From positions 248,001-312,000 of the forward strand of contig CACVBU010000751.1 in the NCBI GenBank assembly GCA_902728285.1: 64,000 nucleotides of DNA, read 5' to 3'. The position numbers were made by a program, and so were the translations under genes. The notes below the pieces were generated by a model. The model did no database searches. It saw nothing but the letters and a program-made list of their open reading frames with translations, and was not told the DNA's origin. Positions 39,201 to 45,117 of this stretch are shown here, piece by piece (position 1 is the stretch's first letter; the number at the start of each line of letters is the position of its first letter). This DNA is from Clytia hemisphaerica. Taxonomy: Eukaryota > Cnidaria > Hydrozoa > Leptothecata > Clytiidae.

Positions 39201-42200
39201 GAGTTTTCATAAAAATAACTAATACATCCTCCATTTCGCCCTACCTTGGTTTTCTGTGGAATCATCAGAGTCCTGGTCAGCCTCGTAACCTTGTTCTTCA
39301 AACGTGTTTGATGTATTTTGGAAAGTGTCTTCCAGGATCAAAGAATCTGATGATGGCATCTAAATTAAATAACATCAACTTTTCAGCAAGTCATTACAAA
39401 GCAGATAATAATAAACCTTTATGTCAGCATTATCAAGTTTTAACTTAACAGTTCTTCGCGATTGATCAAAAAAAAGGTTTGTAAGAACGAGTCAAGGTTC
39501 AATACTAAACCTTTCAAATTTCATAATTGCCCATAAATTGATATCGCCAACACACCAGGTACACTTATTTCGGGAAAAGCCCTTCTTACATTACTTTAAT
39601 GGGATAAACTTTCGCGGGGATTAAATTTCGCGGTTGGTCCTATTTTTTATCCTGGATTTAATTTCGTGGGTGGCACTAATGGGTGGCAATATTTTCACGA
39701 TTTTGTGACTTTTACTGTCAAATCATGCATTTTGGTTGTTGAAATACGCATTATGAGCGCTTCTTTGATGCCAGTAAACATTCAAATTGTATTTGTTTGA
39801 CATATTTTGAGTTTTGTTTAGAAATATTTCGCGGATGAGGCCCTTCCAAATTTCCATTGGGACTTAATTTCGCGGATTTTCGCGGATGAGACACAAATCC
39901 GCGAAATCCGCGAAATTTAATCCCCGCGAAAGTTTATCCCATTAAAGTAGTTAAACAAGTTTTTCATTAGAAGGATAGATATAGGTGATTCACCTTCGGG
40001 TCAATATTAATTTCCTCTTTTTCGATGGTATCCCAAGTTGGCACGATATGTGTTGATGCCACAGAGGTGTTGAGCAACATCATGAAGACCTTCTCACAAA
40101 CATCAAACGACTTGAAGACACTACCGTTCTCAAAGAATGCAGCGTTCAAGTTGTACATAATGTCATCTTTGAAGTTGAAATCCTGCAAAGTAAACAAAAA
40201 ATATCTAAACAAGGTATAATTGAGACCGCTGAGATTTTACACTGAAATGTGTTTTCAAATATTTTGGAAGTCTTACTAAGCACCTACCAGATAAGAATTT
40301 GAATTCATTGAAATTGATTTAACTGAAAGGCAAGTGCATCATTAGAAATTAAAAAGCTATTTACCTTTTTAACCAATTGAAGAGGTAGCAAGACTTTCAA
40401 CCAGTGTAAATATTGTGTCCATGCTACATCATCTCCATGTGATAAACATTCAATGATAAACACAAAGATCTTGTTGAACTTGATCAAAATGGTGGAATCA
40501 AGCAAGTGTTGAAGTGTCTGGCTGTCTTCGTAGAAAAGATCCAACACATTGGTAGAAATCTCCATGAAATTCTTGTATATGTTAAGCTTGGATAGATTGA
40601 AATCGATCAAAATTTGATCAGTTTGTTTATGAGCTACTTGGAAAACTGCACTGATTGCTTTATGGGAAATCTCCTGGTAAGAGCTTTTCAACTTTTCGTC
40701 ATTGGTTTTCTTCAACAGCTTTGATTTCTCTTGACTTGGTACTTTCAACCAGCACAGGAAATCCACAATGTAAGTTGATATCATAGATAGCTCTGCACAA
40801 TCACCGATTGATAGTTTCTTCAAAATCTCAATCCCCTCAAATTTAGAAAACAATATTGCCAAACTACTGTTGTTTGTTAAGCAGATGAAGATCAGGTCTA
40901 AATAATTTTTGATCAGGTTGACATCTTCAGCAATTGTAAAGGGTACGTCAATGTTGTCTAGTTTACCAAGTGGGAAATGTCGTCGAAAGTTTTGCAACAA
41001 TATGGTGGCAAAAAGTTCACGCTGCATATTCAATGGCATTTTTACAGTCATTCCTTTCAAGTGCTTGAGAAGAAGAACCTTGAATGAGTTGGATTCTGTC
41101 ACAAGATAATTCTTAAACTTTTCTAAAAACTTGAAATGTAGATTGGCTGGGACTTCAAAATCAACTTTATCATCTGACATTGGTACACTACTACTTGAAC
41201 TTAATGATCTTGATTTGGAGCGAACACGTGAAGAGGTTTTTCTTTTGGGTTGGCTCTTGACATGAAGGTTATCCCAATTAGAAGAAAGGAGAAAATTGAC
41301 CAAAGATAATGTCTTGTCAGCAACTTCATTGTCACAGGTTGTTATTCTGAAGAAAAAAGAAATTGTAATCAAATATCAAATATCATTCAAGTTATTGTGC
41401 AACCTTCTAATCAGTCTGCATCAGCTACAATTCTTAGATATTTAGGTATGCTACTTCAGAATCAAAACTTACATTGACACAATAGGGACCACAAATGAAT
41501 CCAAGTCCATGCACTTGCAAAGACCAATTTGTCCCATTGATTGCAACAAGAGAAGCTGCAGTGGTTGTCTCCTTTTCAATGAAGTGAACGTTCCAGAGAA
41601 TGAGCGAAGACATGTCGAAACAAAACATGTATCTAGGGATAAGAAGAGGAGGATTAGAATAATATCTAAGTCTTTGTTAATGACACGGTATCATATCAGC
41701 TACTGATTTCCATGTGTCAACTAGGTAGCATTTTCTTAACAATAGTTAGTTTATCAGGACTAAAGTTCAATGATTAAATTGAGCAACATCAGGTAATTTT
41801 GAAGGAGAATTTATGATTCTAGTAGTAACAAGGCTCTTATGATGACTTCATGGGAAGCTCACCTTTCTTCAAAGCAGTAGGCATTTCAAGTTGTTTCTGT
41901 TTTGAGACTTGCTTTTCTTTATTGCTTTTGTTGTCCATTTCCGAATCAGTTGTGCCATCAAAAAGGAAATTATCAAAATCAGAAACATTTTCTGCTGATT
42001 CCTCATTCTCTCCACTATCAGTTTGATCCGAATCTGGTAATCTCTTCATCCCTGTTTTTGGTTGAGCTTCTTCATCACTACTAAATTGTTTACGATTATG
42101 TTTCACTTCTCGTGTCCCATAAAGCCGTTGGGAAATACTTTTAGATGTTAATCCATTACAAAACCCCTTTGAATTTTTCAAAAGTTTTGATATTTTAACA

Positions 42201-44728
42201 AGAGACTTGTACATGATATCCAATTTCTGCAGGATTTCCTTTATGAATTGACTTTCTAGCTCTGTAGAATCTAAATAATTCATTATTGTAAGCATCATGT
42301 CGAAGAAGCCAAGTTGTGAAAATTTGTTGAGTAATTTCAACGTTTCATTATTGTGATTTGGTGGCGAGGTTAAAACAGCCTGTGATAAACATGTAATGGC
42401 ATGCTTCATAGTATCGATACCCAAAACAAGACTTTGTTGGGATTTCTTCTGCAGATAGCCTTGTATCAACTTCTGATAATTGCTGTAAAAGGATGTTGAT
42501 AAGATTTTTGAAATTCCATCTTTGTGACTGGATACTTCATACAACAAGGAGAAAATGATGTTACAAATTCCATATTTGTGATGTAACAAAATCTGAATGT
42601 TATGATTGGATGTCAAATAAGTGAAACACTTGTCAATGAACTGGATAAAACTGTCATCTTCTTTAGACATGACTTCGTTTTGAATCAAACCCAGAAGAGC
42701 AGAGACAAGGTGAAAGAAAAGTTGTTGTCGATCCAATTCAATAGATTTGATATCATCAAGCAATTTGTCCTTCCTATCAATTGGTGTTAGTGACATTTCT
42801 GTTGATGATTCTGATTCTTCTGAAGTTGTTAAGGAACTTTTTAAATCATTTACAAACCCAGATACTCTTTTACTGATGGCAAAGAAATGTTGGCGACTTG
42901 ATACTGTTTCATTTTTGGAAGTGAGTAAATCAAAACTCTTTTTCTCATCTTCTCCCTTTGTATCTGTAAAAGAACAAGATTGAGAGATTGTAAGGTCACC
43001 ATTATAATATTTTTGAAGTATATAATGGAATAACATTGATTCTCTGCGTGTTGTTCATTATTTTTTCAATAGGTAATTCAAATAAATTTTATACTGGAAT
43101 GACTTTCAAGATTCTCTGACAACTCTAGGTCGGTTTTGTATTCTTTATTATGAAGTTACGATTCACAATTTTGAAATAAAATTGAAATACTCTTACTTTG
43201 AATGACAAGCGGTAAAATTGAAATCAGCAAATTACAAATCTCATTGCAGCATGTTGTTATCTATGAAATGAAATGTAAATATTCTGGGTTATATAGTACC
43301 ATAGAGAGAAGGGAAATTTGTATTAATGTCACATGGGTTTGCTCTGTGATGTTCAAAGCAATGTTAAGTTGAGCTTTTCAAAGAACATCTATGGGGTACA
43401 CAAAGAATATTCAATGTAATACCGTTTCCTTTGGTGGTATAGATGGCAATCTTGATAGGCCCAACACATTAATTTAATTGTATCAAGTATTTGATTCAGT
43501 TTATGTTGTCTGTTTTTTGTAGGAATGTGTCCATAATGCAGAGACATTTATCAAGACATTTCAACGCTTGTTTTGAGAAACCAGTGATCATTTCTGTGTA
43601 TGACAGATTGTAAACTGTTCAATACAGCAAGGCTCTCCCAAATAAACTTGCGTAAGCTCTGTGGATTGTTTGTAGTTTATTTTCGAATATGACATGTTGA
43701 ATTAGTTATGAAGACAACATCAGTTTTAGTGCTTTCCCATTCATTTTGGCTTAAAGTTTGGTACTAGACTCTCTTTACAATCAAGGTCTTATAGAAAAAA
43801 TTACCTGATTTGCAAAGAAATTTAGTGCCAATAAAAGTTGACAGCCATATCCACTTGACAGAAAAAGAACCAAGTTATCAGAATCTTCACATTTGCTACA
43901 TTCTTCATCAATAGCTGACAAAAATTTGGTAGCTAATGTATTGATGACTTCAACACTATAAAGAACAAAATACAATAAGAGAGAAAGAGAAATAGAAAGG
44001 AAGAAAATCTTCCTCTTTATCAACTAACAATCCCCTATCAACATTGCTGTATCCAGTTATACAAGCACAGTTCTGGTGTCAAAATATTAGGAAAAGCGTT
44101 TGGTACCAACCAGTAAGAAAACAAAGTAAAATGTTTGAAGGAACTTATTGATTTGTGTGGAAACAATATGTGGAAAAAGAGAGATTCTGGGAAGCCATTA
44201 TTAAGATAAAGTGTTGGATATATGATTGGACCTGCCAATTATGAAAGCAGATTATATGATAATGGCTTGAAATTCAAAATCAAATATTAAAAGAAAATTG
44301 AATATGTGTACCCTCCTATGAATGAAGTTGTAGCACTACACTGGCTTTGAATGAGCAATGGGACAAGTTCCTGCCAAAAGCCTTCCTTTTCCTAAAATAA
44401 AGAAAATAAATGAATTCAAAAAAGTTGTGGTACAATTATGATTTTGTTGTGATGAAGAAAGATAGTAAATAATCATCAATAAATTTAATTCAAAATGTTA
44501 AAGTTGAAAATAGTGCAGTTGAAAATAGTGCATTTAAAAATGTACTTAAAAAATATATTTAAAACTTTCGCAGTATTTAAAACAACACACTTTCAAAATA
44601 ATGTGAAAAATATCAACCAAGAGCCGCCGACATTAGAGATAATAAAGAAAGGACTCATCAGCACTGCAGCATATAAAAAATACCTTGAAATTTGTAGAGT
44701 TTTGATACTTTTCCCAAATATTGTCCAT
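222..44728 (-). CDS. LYST: LYST orthologue (lysosomal trafficking regulator), partial, C-terminus off left edge
   Basis: Large BEACH-family scaffold that in animals controls size and fusion of lysosome-related organelles. Coding exons read in phase, with GT-AG borders, at 44684-44728, 44312-44391, 43805-43955, 43197-43260, 41863-42963, 41473-41632, 40365-41346, 39994-40182, 39245-39359, 38661-38905, 38387-38456, 38066-38175, 37384-37937, 37005-37149, 36596-36791, 36128-36296, 30974-31130, 29751-30002, 29372-29545, 28242-28535, 27849-28050, 27278-27637, 26735-26854, 25640-25902, 24830-24916, 24316-24401, 21964-22090, 21410-21519, 11622-11693, 11148-11233, 10264-10757, 9241-9309, 8894-9031, 4538-4699, 4134-4189, 3654-3842 and 2635-2777: 8,017 bases, 2,672 codons plus one base. 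Another likely exon is 222-283. Identity rests on collinear resemblance, from memory of vertebrate LYST, along the whole length: N-terminus, GYEAD motif, ConA-like domain, helical repeats, and [10 protein letters not shown] before the PH domain. WDFY3/4 share only the last motif. PH, BEACH and WD40 domains are not in the window. Boundaries may be off by a base or two. Confidence 0.93.
509..534 (+). promoter_or_regulatory. Paired CRE palindromes upstream of the 614-1891 gene
   Basis: Two perfect TGACGTCA octamers at 509-516 and 527-534, 18 bp apart, about 80-100 bp before the ATG at 614. TGACGTCA is the consensus for CREB/ATF bZIP proteins. The position in front of an intronless gene suggests a proximal promoter. 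No TATA box is obvious. Confidence 0.5.
614..1891 (+). CDS. Unrecognised 425-aa intronless protein with eight Y-x-x-(x)-LF repeats
   Basis: I do not recognise a family. The start is the ATG at 614; the frame is open a further 54 bases upstream but without an ATG. Residues 11-146 contain eight spaced copies of Tyr, three or four residues, then Leu-Phe, usually followed by Lys/Arg-Glu. They begin at Tyr 11, 26, 44, 65, 82, 104, 121 and 139/140 (for example [27 protein letters not shown]). Residues about 150-340 are acidic and Ser/Thr-rich, probably disordered. The C-terminus is basic with [12 protein letters not shown]. There are no membrane segments or signal peptide. The repeats look like a multivalent short linear motif that would dock several copies of one partner; that is inference. 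A poly(A) signal lies 108 bp after the stop. The gene sits opposite to LYST, apparently inside one of its introns. Confidence 0.75.
   Translation: MSSLAEFDRSYVKHLFSEKAIHDEIYSIRSLFKEDQSIDYRQTYSLRRLFREECKLQKQREEKLYLERLFSKRNISTHQTTYSLRKLFKETDSSVTKERVDRLYLENLFRETRNENSQLVYDLRPLFKEEKNNTDHVTYYLRPLFDPRPLSDFGDKLDISASSSQETFFDQTDPNLLETSSVEELNLDSYPSDCESLTEEIVTETFEETFESPTSHHNEEEFMDTLIAFTNSTEEATSFVEEDQTSINYSSEDLENQFYVFDDKHSTFLQSKSPFVPSLKAEEEKLDFYRKLCGWTPSVFRPSNIAKDTSSETDLDQSNHEQVRKNIRKNRPLFISLSEEDLTSFVEIQLEEDVEEAEQQQSLFKRVKCLVTKNQGATSVQQESPEATENQGNERTGFLQRTKTWITKKLRPFNCFSRGNNNVAI
1999..2004 (+). terminator. Poly(A) signal AATAAA
   Basis: AATAAA about 108 bp after the stop codon of the 614-1891 gene, on the same strand. 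It is a plausible 3' end signal. Confidence 0.55.
2635..2777 (-). CDS. LYST: LYST exon 37, conserved segment before the PH-BEACH module
   Basis: The exon reads [20 protein letters not shown] and then [12 protein letters not shown]. The W-x-L-D-P-T-E-G-P-x-R-x-R motif is diagnostic for the LYST/WDFY branch of BEACH proteins, and the following RRLQRC-like run favours LYST over WDFY3/4. The acceptor at 2778-2779 and the donor at 2631-2634 keep phase with exon 36 (CG|A GCG) and leave one base over. The gene must therefore continue leftwards. Confidence 0.92.
3005..3158. mobile_element. Palindromic MITE, about 154 bp
   Basis: The left arm starts TAGCGAGGTTAAGCA and the right arm ends TGCTTAACCTCGCTA. 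The arms stay complementary inward (TGTACAGGCCTACG and its complement). The whole would fold into one long imperfect hairpin. No coding potential. It lies in the LYST intron between exons 36 and 37. Confidence 0.8.
3654..11693 (-). CDS. LYST: LYST exons 29-36
   Basis: Exons 11622-11693, 11148-11233, 10264-10757, 9241-9309, 8894-9031, 4538-4699, 4134-4189 and 3654-3842. The 56-base exon at 4134-4189 ([18 protein letters not shown] plus two bases) is needed to restore phase between its neighbours and fits the charged segment at this point in vertebrate LYST. The frame at 11148-11233 is fixed by the neighbours and reads [20 protein letters not shown]. The last exon ends with [12 protein letters not shown], equivalent to the conserved W-x-x-L-I-x-x-x-T-x-x-R that precedes the PH domain. 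A LINE occupies most of the intron between 4700 and 8893. Confidence 0.85.
4745..8699 (+). mobile_element. CR1/Jockey-type LINE, 5'-truncated, with A-rich tail
   Basis: One long ORF2-like frame followed by about 790 bp of untranslated sequence and an A-rich tail (8666-8699). No ORF1 (gag-like) frame precedes it. The upstream boundary lies just after LYST exon 34 (4538-4699); its exact position and a target-site duplication could not be fixed. The element is antisense to LYST and lies wholly within one intron. Confidence 0.85.
4781..7873 (+). CDS. LINE endonuclease-reverse transcriptase (ORF2-like), no ATG before the endonuclease
   Basis: Non-LTR retrotransposon polyprotein for target-primed reverse transcription. 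Numbering from the first codon of the open frame (4781, a GTG): apurinic-type endonuclease with HLNTQS (about 101), SETW (Glu near 130), GDFNID (Asp near 244) and SDHD (His near 308); reverse transcriptase with [12 protein letters not shown] (Asp near 662), [10 protein letters not shown] and YADD (748-751); then a C-terminal region with the usual FNNLP-type end. The 1,030-codon frame has no stops, so the copy is young or constrained. The first ATG is at 5099, inside the first endonuclease strand, so the true start was lost by 5' truncation or lies in another exon. The motif set fits the CR1/Jockey group; the exact clade is uncertain. Confidence 0.92.
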   Translation: MLATEKSVQLKDINVSPTICLHSILKQKKRTIFFPSCVVRENKYRIPYQWTCHTCTLVIQPFFNIRNFEDLDASADHIPNDFVSPSIALLNQHRKHLSVAHLNTQSMASTFTEFESYVSEHQFDIITMSETWLKDNKNLLSHLEIDGYEKDFRNRDAKRGGGVGYYIKTDIKHKARKDIESFDTTIEHQWIELTGKNRLSNVLIGIVYQPSSKQNEKLEWLNKFESLVSQAAIVHHGPIIITGDFNIDLLVPSPANEAYQNILGTPNLKQLIAQPTRNSKTLIDHVITNIDTKLIASDVVLCDEISDHDSPFCILKINKPRYEPWHKYIRDERTLVLADYINDFQQLPLNIVYAFDNTSDKVNALNKLITECIDRHAPVRKIKLTRPSSPWMKDLDVRDLQRQKNELRLNLKNNRNNEQLDQLRNVRNNLKSTIRGAKKKFLKNLLANKSSAETWKVINKLLHPRQKRMDVDPDEINKFFNSTAMRTTGRNAGELSKSFIEELPEHPDSFHLRPATYDEVSRAIQKLRSDCFTGPDNIPSKFIKPVSQYLTSPLTDIINNCIQSSTFPEEWKTSRICPVPKVTDPQSLTDYRPISILPILSKVFERIILQQLTEHIEEKSIYLESQSGFRKSHSTITVLLKLKNDIKVAMSRSEVTLSVFADFSKAFDTVDYRTLIKQLSNLGFSRKVLYLIRDYLSERKQYAQIDDKSSSKLDVQFGVPQGSILGPILFNLYVTTINTNGPSTYLLYADDTTLLRHTKIQELQSAIESVQNEIDNINLWSEQNNLCLNTKKTKMTIFSTRQLAQRHSLAELVTVIKSAGQDIEQVKNFKILGVRFNDHLDWTEHVNHTMRSCFATLRCLKRFKNTASWQQRKMLMESLVLSKLTYGIALLSDATKAQIERLQKVQNAAAGFVLKRYARTSDVIDLEWLPVSEMVDLTIAKIAHSALHNPSWPSYLKLNRQPDPDRELRNGNLVAHDIEDTSRLTGTFAHEAAKCFNNLPVDIKRIDKKESFADKCWNFYFDRALAKSLS
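9419..10068. mobile_element. Foldback element, about 650 bp, TA-flanked
   Basis: Long inverted arms of roughly 230 bp. The left end reads TACCGGGTGCGCCACAAAAA and the right end is the reverse complement, ending GGCGCACCCGGTA. The arms also share an AAATGACCCATCAAAATTTA-type block and its complement. TA at both edges fits a Tc1/mariner-like MITE. It occupies the LYST intron between exons 31 and 32, 110 bp from exon 32. Confidence 0.85.
10868..10965. mobile_element. 98-bp palindromic MITE, CCCAGCTGGCACACAACGTT family, copy 1
   Basis: A near-perfect palindrome with ends CCCAGCTGGCACACAACGTT and its complement, and internal AACGTT repeats. A second copy of the same length lies at 45523-45620. 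It sits 110 bp upstream of LYST exon 31. Confidence 0.9.
12138..13031. mobile_element. Non-autonomous DNA transposon, 894 bp, with 5-bp target duplication
   Basis: Terminal inverted repeats begin CAGTCAGGAACTATTGCAAA and end with the complement. The outer arms carry several TAATTAGGC blocks. ATGTA flanks both sides (12133-12137 and 13032-13036), a clean 5-bp target-site duplication. No transposase frame inside. Confidence 0.85.
13438..13570. repeat. GCGCGCCCTAATTTTT minisatellite
   Basis: About seven copies of a 17-19 bp unit built from GCGCGCC followed by TTAAT/CTAATTTTT. It is a sharp GC-rich island in AT-rich intron DNA and forms one arm of the larger foldback. Confidence 0.85.
15000..15263 (+). 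mobile_element. tRNA-derived SINE with 12-bp target duplication
   Basis: The head resembles a tRNA: box A-like TAGTACAGTGGTAGAGCATC and box B-like GGTTCAACCCC. The anticodon region is not clean. A tRNA-unrelated body and an (ACTT)n tail follow. TACTACATAGGA flanks both ends (14988-14999 and 15264-15275), showing a target-primed insertion. It is not a functional tRNA gene. Confidence 0.9.
16118..16785. mobile_element. Foldback element
   Basis: The outer arms share GAGGTATAAAGAAA..CAGGAG and its complement. Inner arms are CTAAGCTCGCCC (16207) and GGGCGAGCTTAG (16738). The arms are short and imperfect. No coding frame between them. Confidence 0.6.
17088..17452. mobile_element. MITE with TACACGTTTTTTTTATTAGA ends
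   Basis: Terminal inverted repeats of about 22 bp, TA at each edge, and interior blocks of AAGAACAT..AGGCTGAA type in both halves. It lies downstream of the 17890-19374 gene. Confidence 0.75.
17736..17741 (-). terminator. Poly(A) signal AATAAA (complement)
   Basis: TTTATT on the plus strand, about 150 bp past the stop codon of the minus-strand membrane-protein gene. Its position suits a 3' end signal. Confidence 0.45.
17890..19374 (-). CDS. Unrecognised intronless multi-pass membrane protein with Q/P-repeat tail, 494 aa
   Basis: Start ATG at 19372-19374. A hydrophobic segment at residues about 6-25 is followed by a short Cys/Pro-rich loop with an NRT glycosylation site. Seven more hydrophobic segments then follow, roughly at 70-95, 107-132, 147-170, 188-212, 216-240, 248-275 and 297-325. 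The topology is either eight spans, or a signal peptide plus seven spans like a GPCR; I cannot assign a receptor family and see no DRY or NPxxY motif. The tail is hydrophilic. Residues about 390-455 hold five or six copies of a 10-14 residue unit QQEPPxQNIN. The gene is on the same strand as LYST, inside its 9.7-kb intron between exons 28 and 29, and has its own poly(A) signal, so it is probably transcribed independently. Confidence 0.8.
   Translation of the reverse strand: MATMKIYILSGLILTALIFAIIWLFKGSFVTFYVSPQCPSPTPPWVNRTVTTFPPPCSYQIKVEQTVSEMAFNLVGIVLLNVCLVIGQVYHLYHLQNMDDTFMDKPVIFLLQQTLFMQLVSFITMNVLYYELFLADGIPFQHFTFAVFNVISASVMSESIFLTLYVFARALVMYRARAQENNGQLRFLIAFKVFAFILVNVIVFFIILLNGGTPEVSLVFICIVLPICFLVLFVTSILQLTKWRNIKSLHWLVILYIAVIHFAYTCGLSAFLLSEYIGNLYPVSCDDTFSCKSKIHFLNLQLNFVELRLILALLSLAPLCNNLWILYSPSFVGFLTRHCCRVEAQNELRQPLLNPEEREPNIANNDVQNGQHRPQEAHGQPKESQKVYQQEPSLQNINQQEPPQQNINQQKPPQQNINQQEPPPQNINQQEPPPPQQNINKQEPPLQKKEHNAHAPRFEPSQQPPPYPVPKKTTHCEAETQTDDPSSDSHSTVQ
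18050..18205. repeat. 36-42 bp coding minisatellite in the membrane-protein tail
   Basis: Five or six near-identical copies of GGTGGCTCTTGCTGGTTGAT-type units (plus strand), all multiples of three, encoding the [10 protein letters not shown] repeats. Near identity suggests recent expansion and likely length polymorphism. Confidence 0.85.
20260..21230. repeat. Dispersed repeat family with CCGGCATATTTCCGGCATTT units, copy 1
   Basis: Diverged internal repeats of about 170-330 bp contain TTTCCGGCATTTTCAGCCGG, then CATTTTGGGCATTGCCATTTTGC and AAAAATCAGAAAAAACT. The block ends in an (ACGA/ACGG)n-like stretch, GACGAACGAACGAACGGACG. The same end is seen at 31800-32790. No coding frame. Confidence 0.75.
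21410..31130 (-). CDS. LYST: LYST exons 17-28, central helical repeats
   Basis: Twelve exons in phase. Recognisable LYST segments include [12 protein letters not shown] (the GG-x-x-x-L-L motif after the ConA domain, 29751-30002), a [18 protein letters not shown] stretch with two tryptophans (28242-28535), [11 protein letters not shown] (27849-28050), and LMLLPDYL followed by [10 protein letters not shown] (25640-25902). Exons 26735-26854 and 27278-27637 are a poorly conserved, serine/proline-rich linker, which is also variable in other animals. Short exons 24830-24916 ([13 protein letters not shown]) and 24316-24401 continue the match. Introns here contain a piggyBac MITE, an element with G-rich repeats and a 2-kb inverted-repeat element. 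Confidence 0.9.
22225..24257. mobile_element. 2-kb inverted-repeat element with decayed minus-strand reading frame
   Basis: Imperfect inverted ends of about 90-100 bp share AGGGATYTATGTTA, TGATTACCC and AAAATGTGCCA blocks. Between about 23160 and 22900, on the minus strand, a broken frame reads VIAFWHEG, a stop, then [25 protein letters not shown] and VEIIKT. This looks like a remnant of a transposon-encoded protein, but I cannot name the family. LYST exons 26 and 27 flank it. Confidence 0.6.
25061..25616. mobile_element. piggyBac-type MITE flanked by TTAA
   Basis: The ends are CCCTATTCGTACTAGGGG and, on the right, CTAGTATGAATAGGG. TTAA stands directly on both sides (25057-25060 and 25617-25620). 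TTAA targets and CCC termini are the hallmark of piggyBac transposons. There is no transposase inside, so the copy is non-autonomous. It lies 20 bp from LYST exon 24. Confidence 0.85.
30063..30819. mobile_element. Inverted-repeat element filled with G-rich minisatellite
   Basis: Ends are AGGGGGGGTCCATGTACAAA and its complement, with GCGGCATGTATCA next to them. The interior (about 30110-30760) is made of roughly eight diverged copies of a 50-120 bp unit, GGGGTGT(C/T)(A/G)GGGTG...TTTGGGAGTTTGCTGGATAGTA. The plus strand is strongly G-rich in runs. It lies within the LYST intron between exons 17 and 18. Confidence 0.8.
31800..32790. repeat. Dispersed repeat family, copy 2 (related to 20260-21230)
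   Basis: Two or three diverged internal units each carry AAAATCGGGCTCCRTCACATT and AAAAAATCATAAAGAATG or CAGAAAAA. The block ends in AACGAACGGACGAACGGACG just as at 21150-21180. The shared order of blocks shows common origin. No coding frame is supported. Confidence 0.75.
33502..34779 (+). CDS. Unrecognised 425-aa intronless soluble protein nested in LYST
   Basis: Complete ATG-to-TAA frame. No signal peptide, membrane segment or motif I can name. Composition is balanced: many aromatic residues, alternating beta-prone stretches ([69 protein letters not shown]) spaced 40-60 residues apart, as would be seen in a beta-propeller-like fold. That fold is inference only. It is antisense to LYST in the 5-kb intron between exons 16 and 17. 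The lack of introns among intron-rich neighbours suggests a retrocopy or a lineage-specific gene. No clear poly(A) signal was found close to the stop. Confidence 0.72.
   Translation: MNPTGTAGDVESIQTFLPLSKDGYSKYEFRISEENWGEDSDNEFSLFYSSPTGFDNTGNFYSAFIRPTRSYSHPDGRNIVYVFSYQGDKLQTQQFEFEEKPKKFLDKPNSKLYNPSLLRWFYVQQSEDKKRVTIFSSCLRSLIGTSSEPIKIQMNAAEYNCASFSFESPVKRFRIDEDMEKRFLIVSCCEEKDDKWSIDCLRYDEEQVAHFKRIKIEHSEYSKVFSDICGNDWISVYQGDENMEKIFMLFKEVKAGYPLIDKKYHLTCFNGSGKLAFTSQLGELYKDFKFVSQLDATTFVTVSFDLTIKIMKASPEGLVAMREFKPKPLPTEHIHHIQLLKTSEKIYIQMIHRSFQFKIYLYDVYSEPGEPFAVRSTRVSYYKPKLAINQLSNDVSILQFQDVQPTFEVEFLNFDKFCATRGDDP
35075..35295 (+). mobile_element. Degenerate SINE, same family as 15000-15263
   Basis: Contains ACTAAAGTAGAGCATTAAGCTACAG and TTCGCAAG, matching the head of the SINE at 15000, then GGGCCATCCTCTATCTTCTA matching its body. 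It is clearly decayed and has no tail repeat. Confidence 0.65.
35530..35930. repeat. Intron sequence resembling a decayed repeat
   Basis: Contains GGGGAGG..GGGGAGGGACACTACAG and GCGCCCCCCAAAAATATCGTC. There are short open frames but none with recognisable protein sequence. Probably an old mobile-element tail. I see no gene in it. Confidence 0.35.
36128..37937 (-). CDS. LYST: LYST exons 13-16, concanavalin-A-like domain
   Basis: Exons at 37384-37937, 37005-37149, 36596-36791 and 36128-36296. The frame contains [15 protein letters not shown] followed by [17 protein letters not shown] and a TG-turn. This is the pattern of the ConA/LamG-like sandwich found in BEACH proteins (a strand with FS-x-W, then H-x-x-S-G-x-x-x-M-x-x-VW). 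It is followed by WNQLILSL and GIQI strands, as in the second half of that fold. The domain is thought to mediate protein contacts. All four exon junctions keep phase (554, 145, 196 and 169 bases). Confidence 0.88.
38066..44391 (-). CDS. LYST: LYST exons 2-12, N-terminal helical region
   Basis: Eleven exons, two of them large (41863-42963 and 40365-41346). Residues are mainly leucine-rich amphipathic helices, as expected for the ARM/HEAT-like N-terminal half of LYST. Low-complexity acidic/serine stretches are visible near 42050-41930 ([12 protein letters not shown]) and 41220-41160 (serine run). The exon at 39245-39359 encodes [12 protein letters not shown], matching the conserved GYEAD segment of vertebrate LYST. 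The exon at 41473-41632 must be read in the frame set by its neighbours: the longer open frame across it is out of phase with both flanking exons. The intron at 39360-39993 holds a palindromic MITE. Confidence 0.88.
39592..39949. mobile_element. MITE with TACTTTAATGGGATAAACTT ends and TTCGCGG blocks
   Basis: The left arm TACTTTAATGGGATAAACTTTCGCGGGG and the right arm are precise complements for more than 40 bp. Interior TTTCGCGG motifs repeat on both strands. It lies between LYST exons 8 and 9. Confidence 0.9.
44684..44728 (-). CDS. LYST: LYST first coding exon with start codon
   Basis: The ATG at 44726-44728 (complement) begins 15 codons, [15 protein letters not shown], followed by a GT donor in phase 0. 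This joins exactly onto the exon at 44312-44391 ([13 protein letters not shown]). Two in-frame TGA codons lie just upstream of the ATG, and its context (A at -3, G at +4) is good for animal translation. The following exons align with the extreme N-terminus of vertebrate LYST, so this is a true protein start and not an internal exon. The 5' UTR and promoter should lie to the right, in repeat-rich DNA; I see no clear TATA box. Confidence 0.8.
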
Positions 44729-44889
44729 GTTTTTTCATCACTTTTAAGTTTTTGATGATCTTGAAATAAATATAAGATCAATAAAAAGTCTCATTATTAT
44801 GTTAAAATCTAGTTGGCCTAAATACTGCAAGTCTAAAGGTGCCTTTGAATTTCTATTAAAAGGAGTCTGTTTTAGAAGTTATATCAGTC

Positions 44890-45115
44890 TGTAAATTGGT
44901 CTAATATCAACACCCCTTGTCTCATCCCACCACCCTTCTTTAGCATTGGGAACAAAAGGAAAATTGGAATTGCTGATGTAAACTGTTTCTTTGCTTAGTG
45001 GTCAGAGAAGAAAAAAATATTTTTTCAATCAGTGATTCGAGCTTCCTGTTATTCCTATCTCTAAAAAAGAGCATCAGACTTAGATGAGGGATGTTGACAT
45101 AATACCAGCTTATAT
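44890..45115. mobile_element. Diverged copy of the TTGGTCTAAT MITE
   Basis: Starts AAATTGGTCTAATATCAACACCCC and ends in a GATGTTGACATAATACCAGC-like arm. The interior TTTGCTTAGTGGTCAGAGAA and TTTTTCAATCAGTGATTC match the better copy at 54793-55017. It lies just upstream of LYST exon 1. Confidence 0.7.
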
Positions 45116-45117
45116 TA

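Noticed and set aside
43500..43620. Minus-strand stretch [20 protein letters not shown]... as a LYST exon
   Set aside because: It has no usable donor site, and the exons at 43805-43955 and 43197-43260 join perfectly in phase without it.
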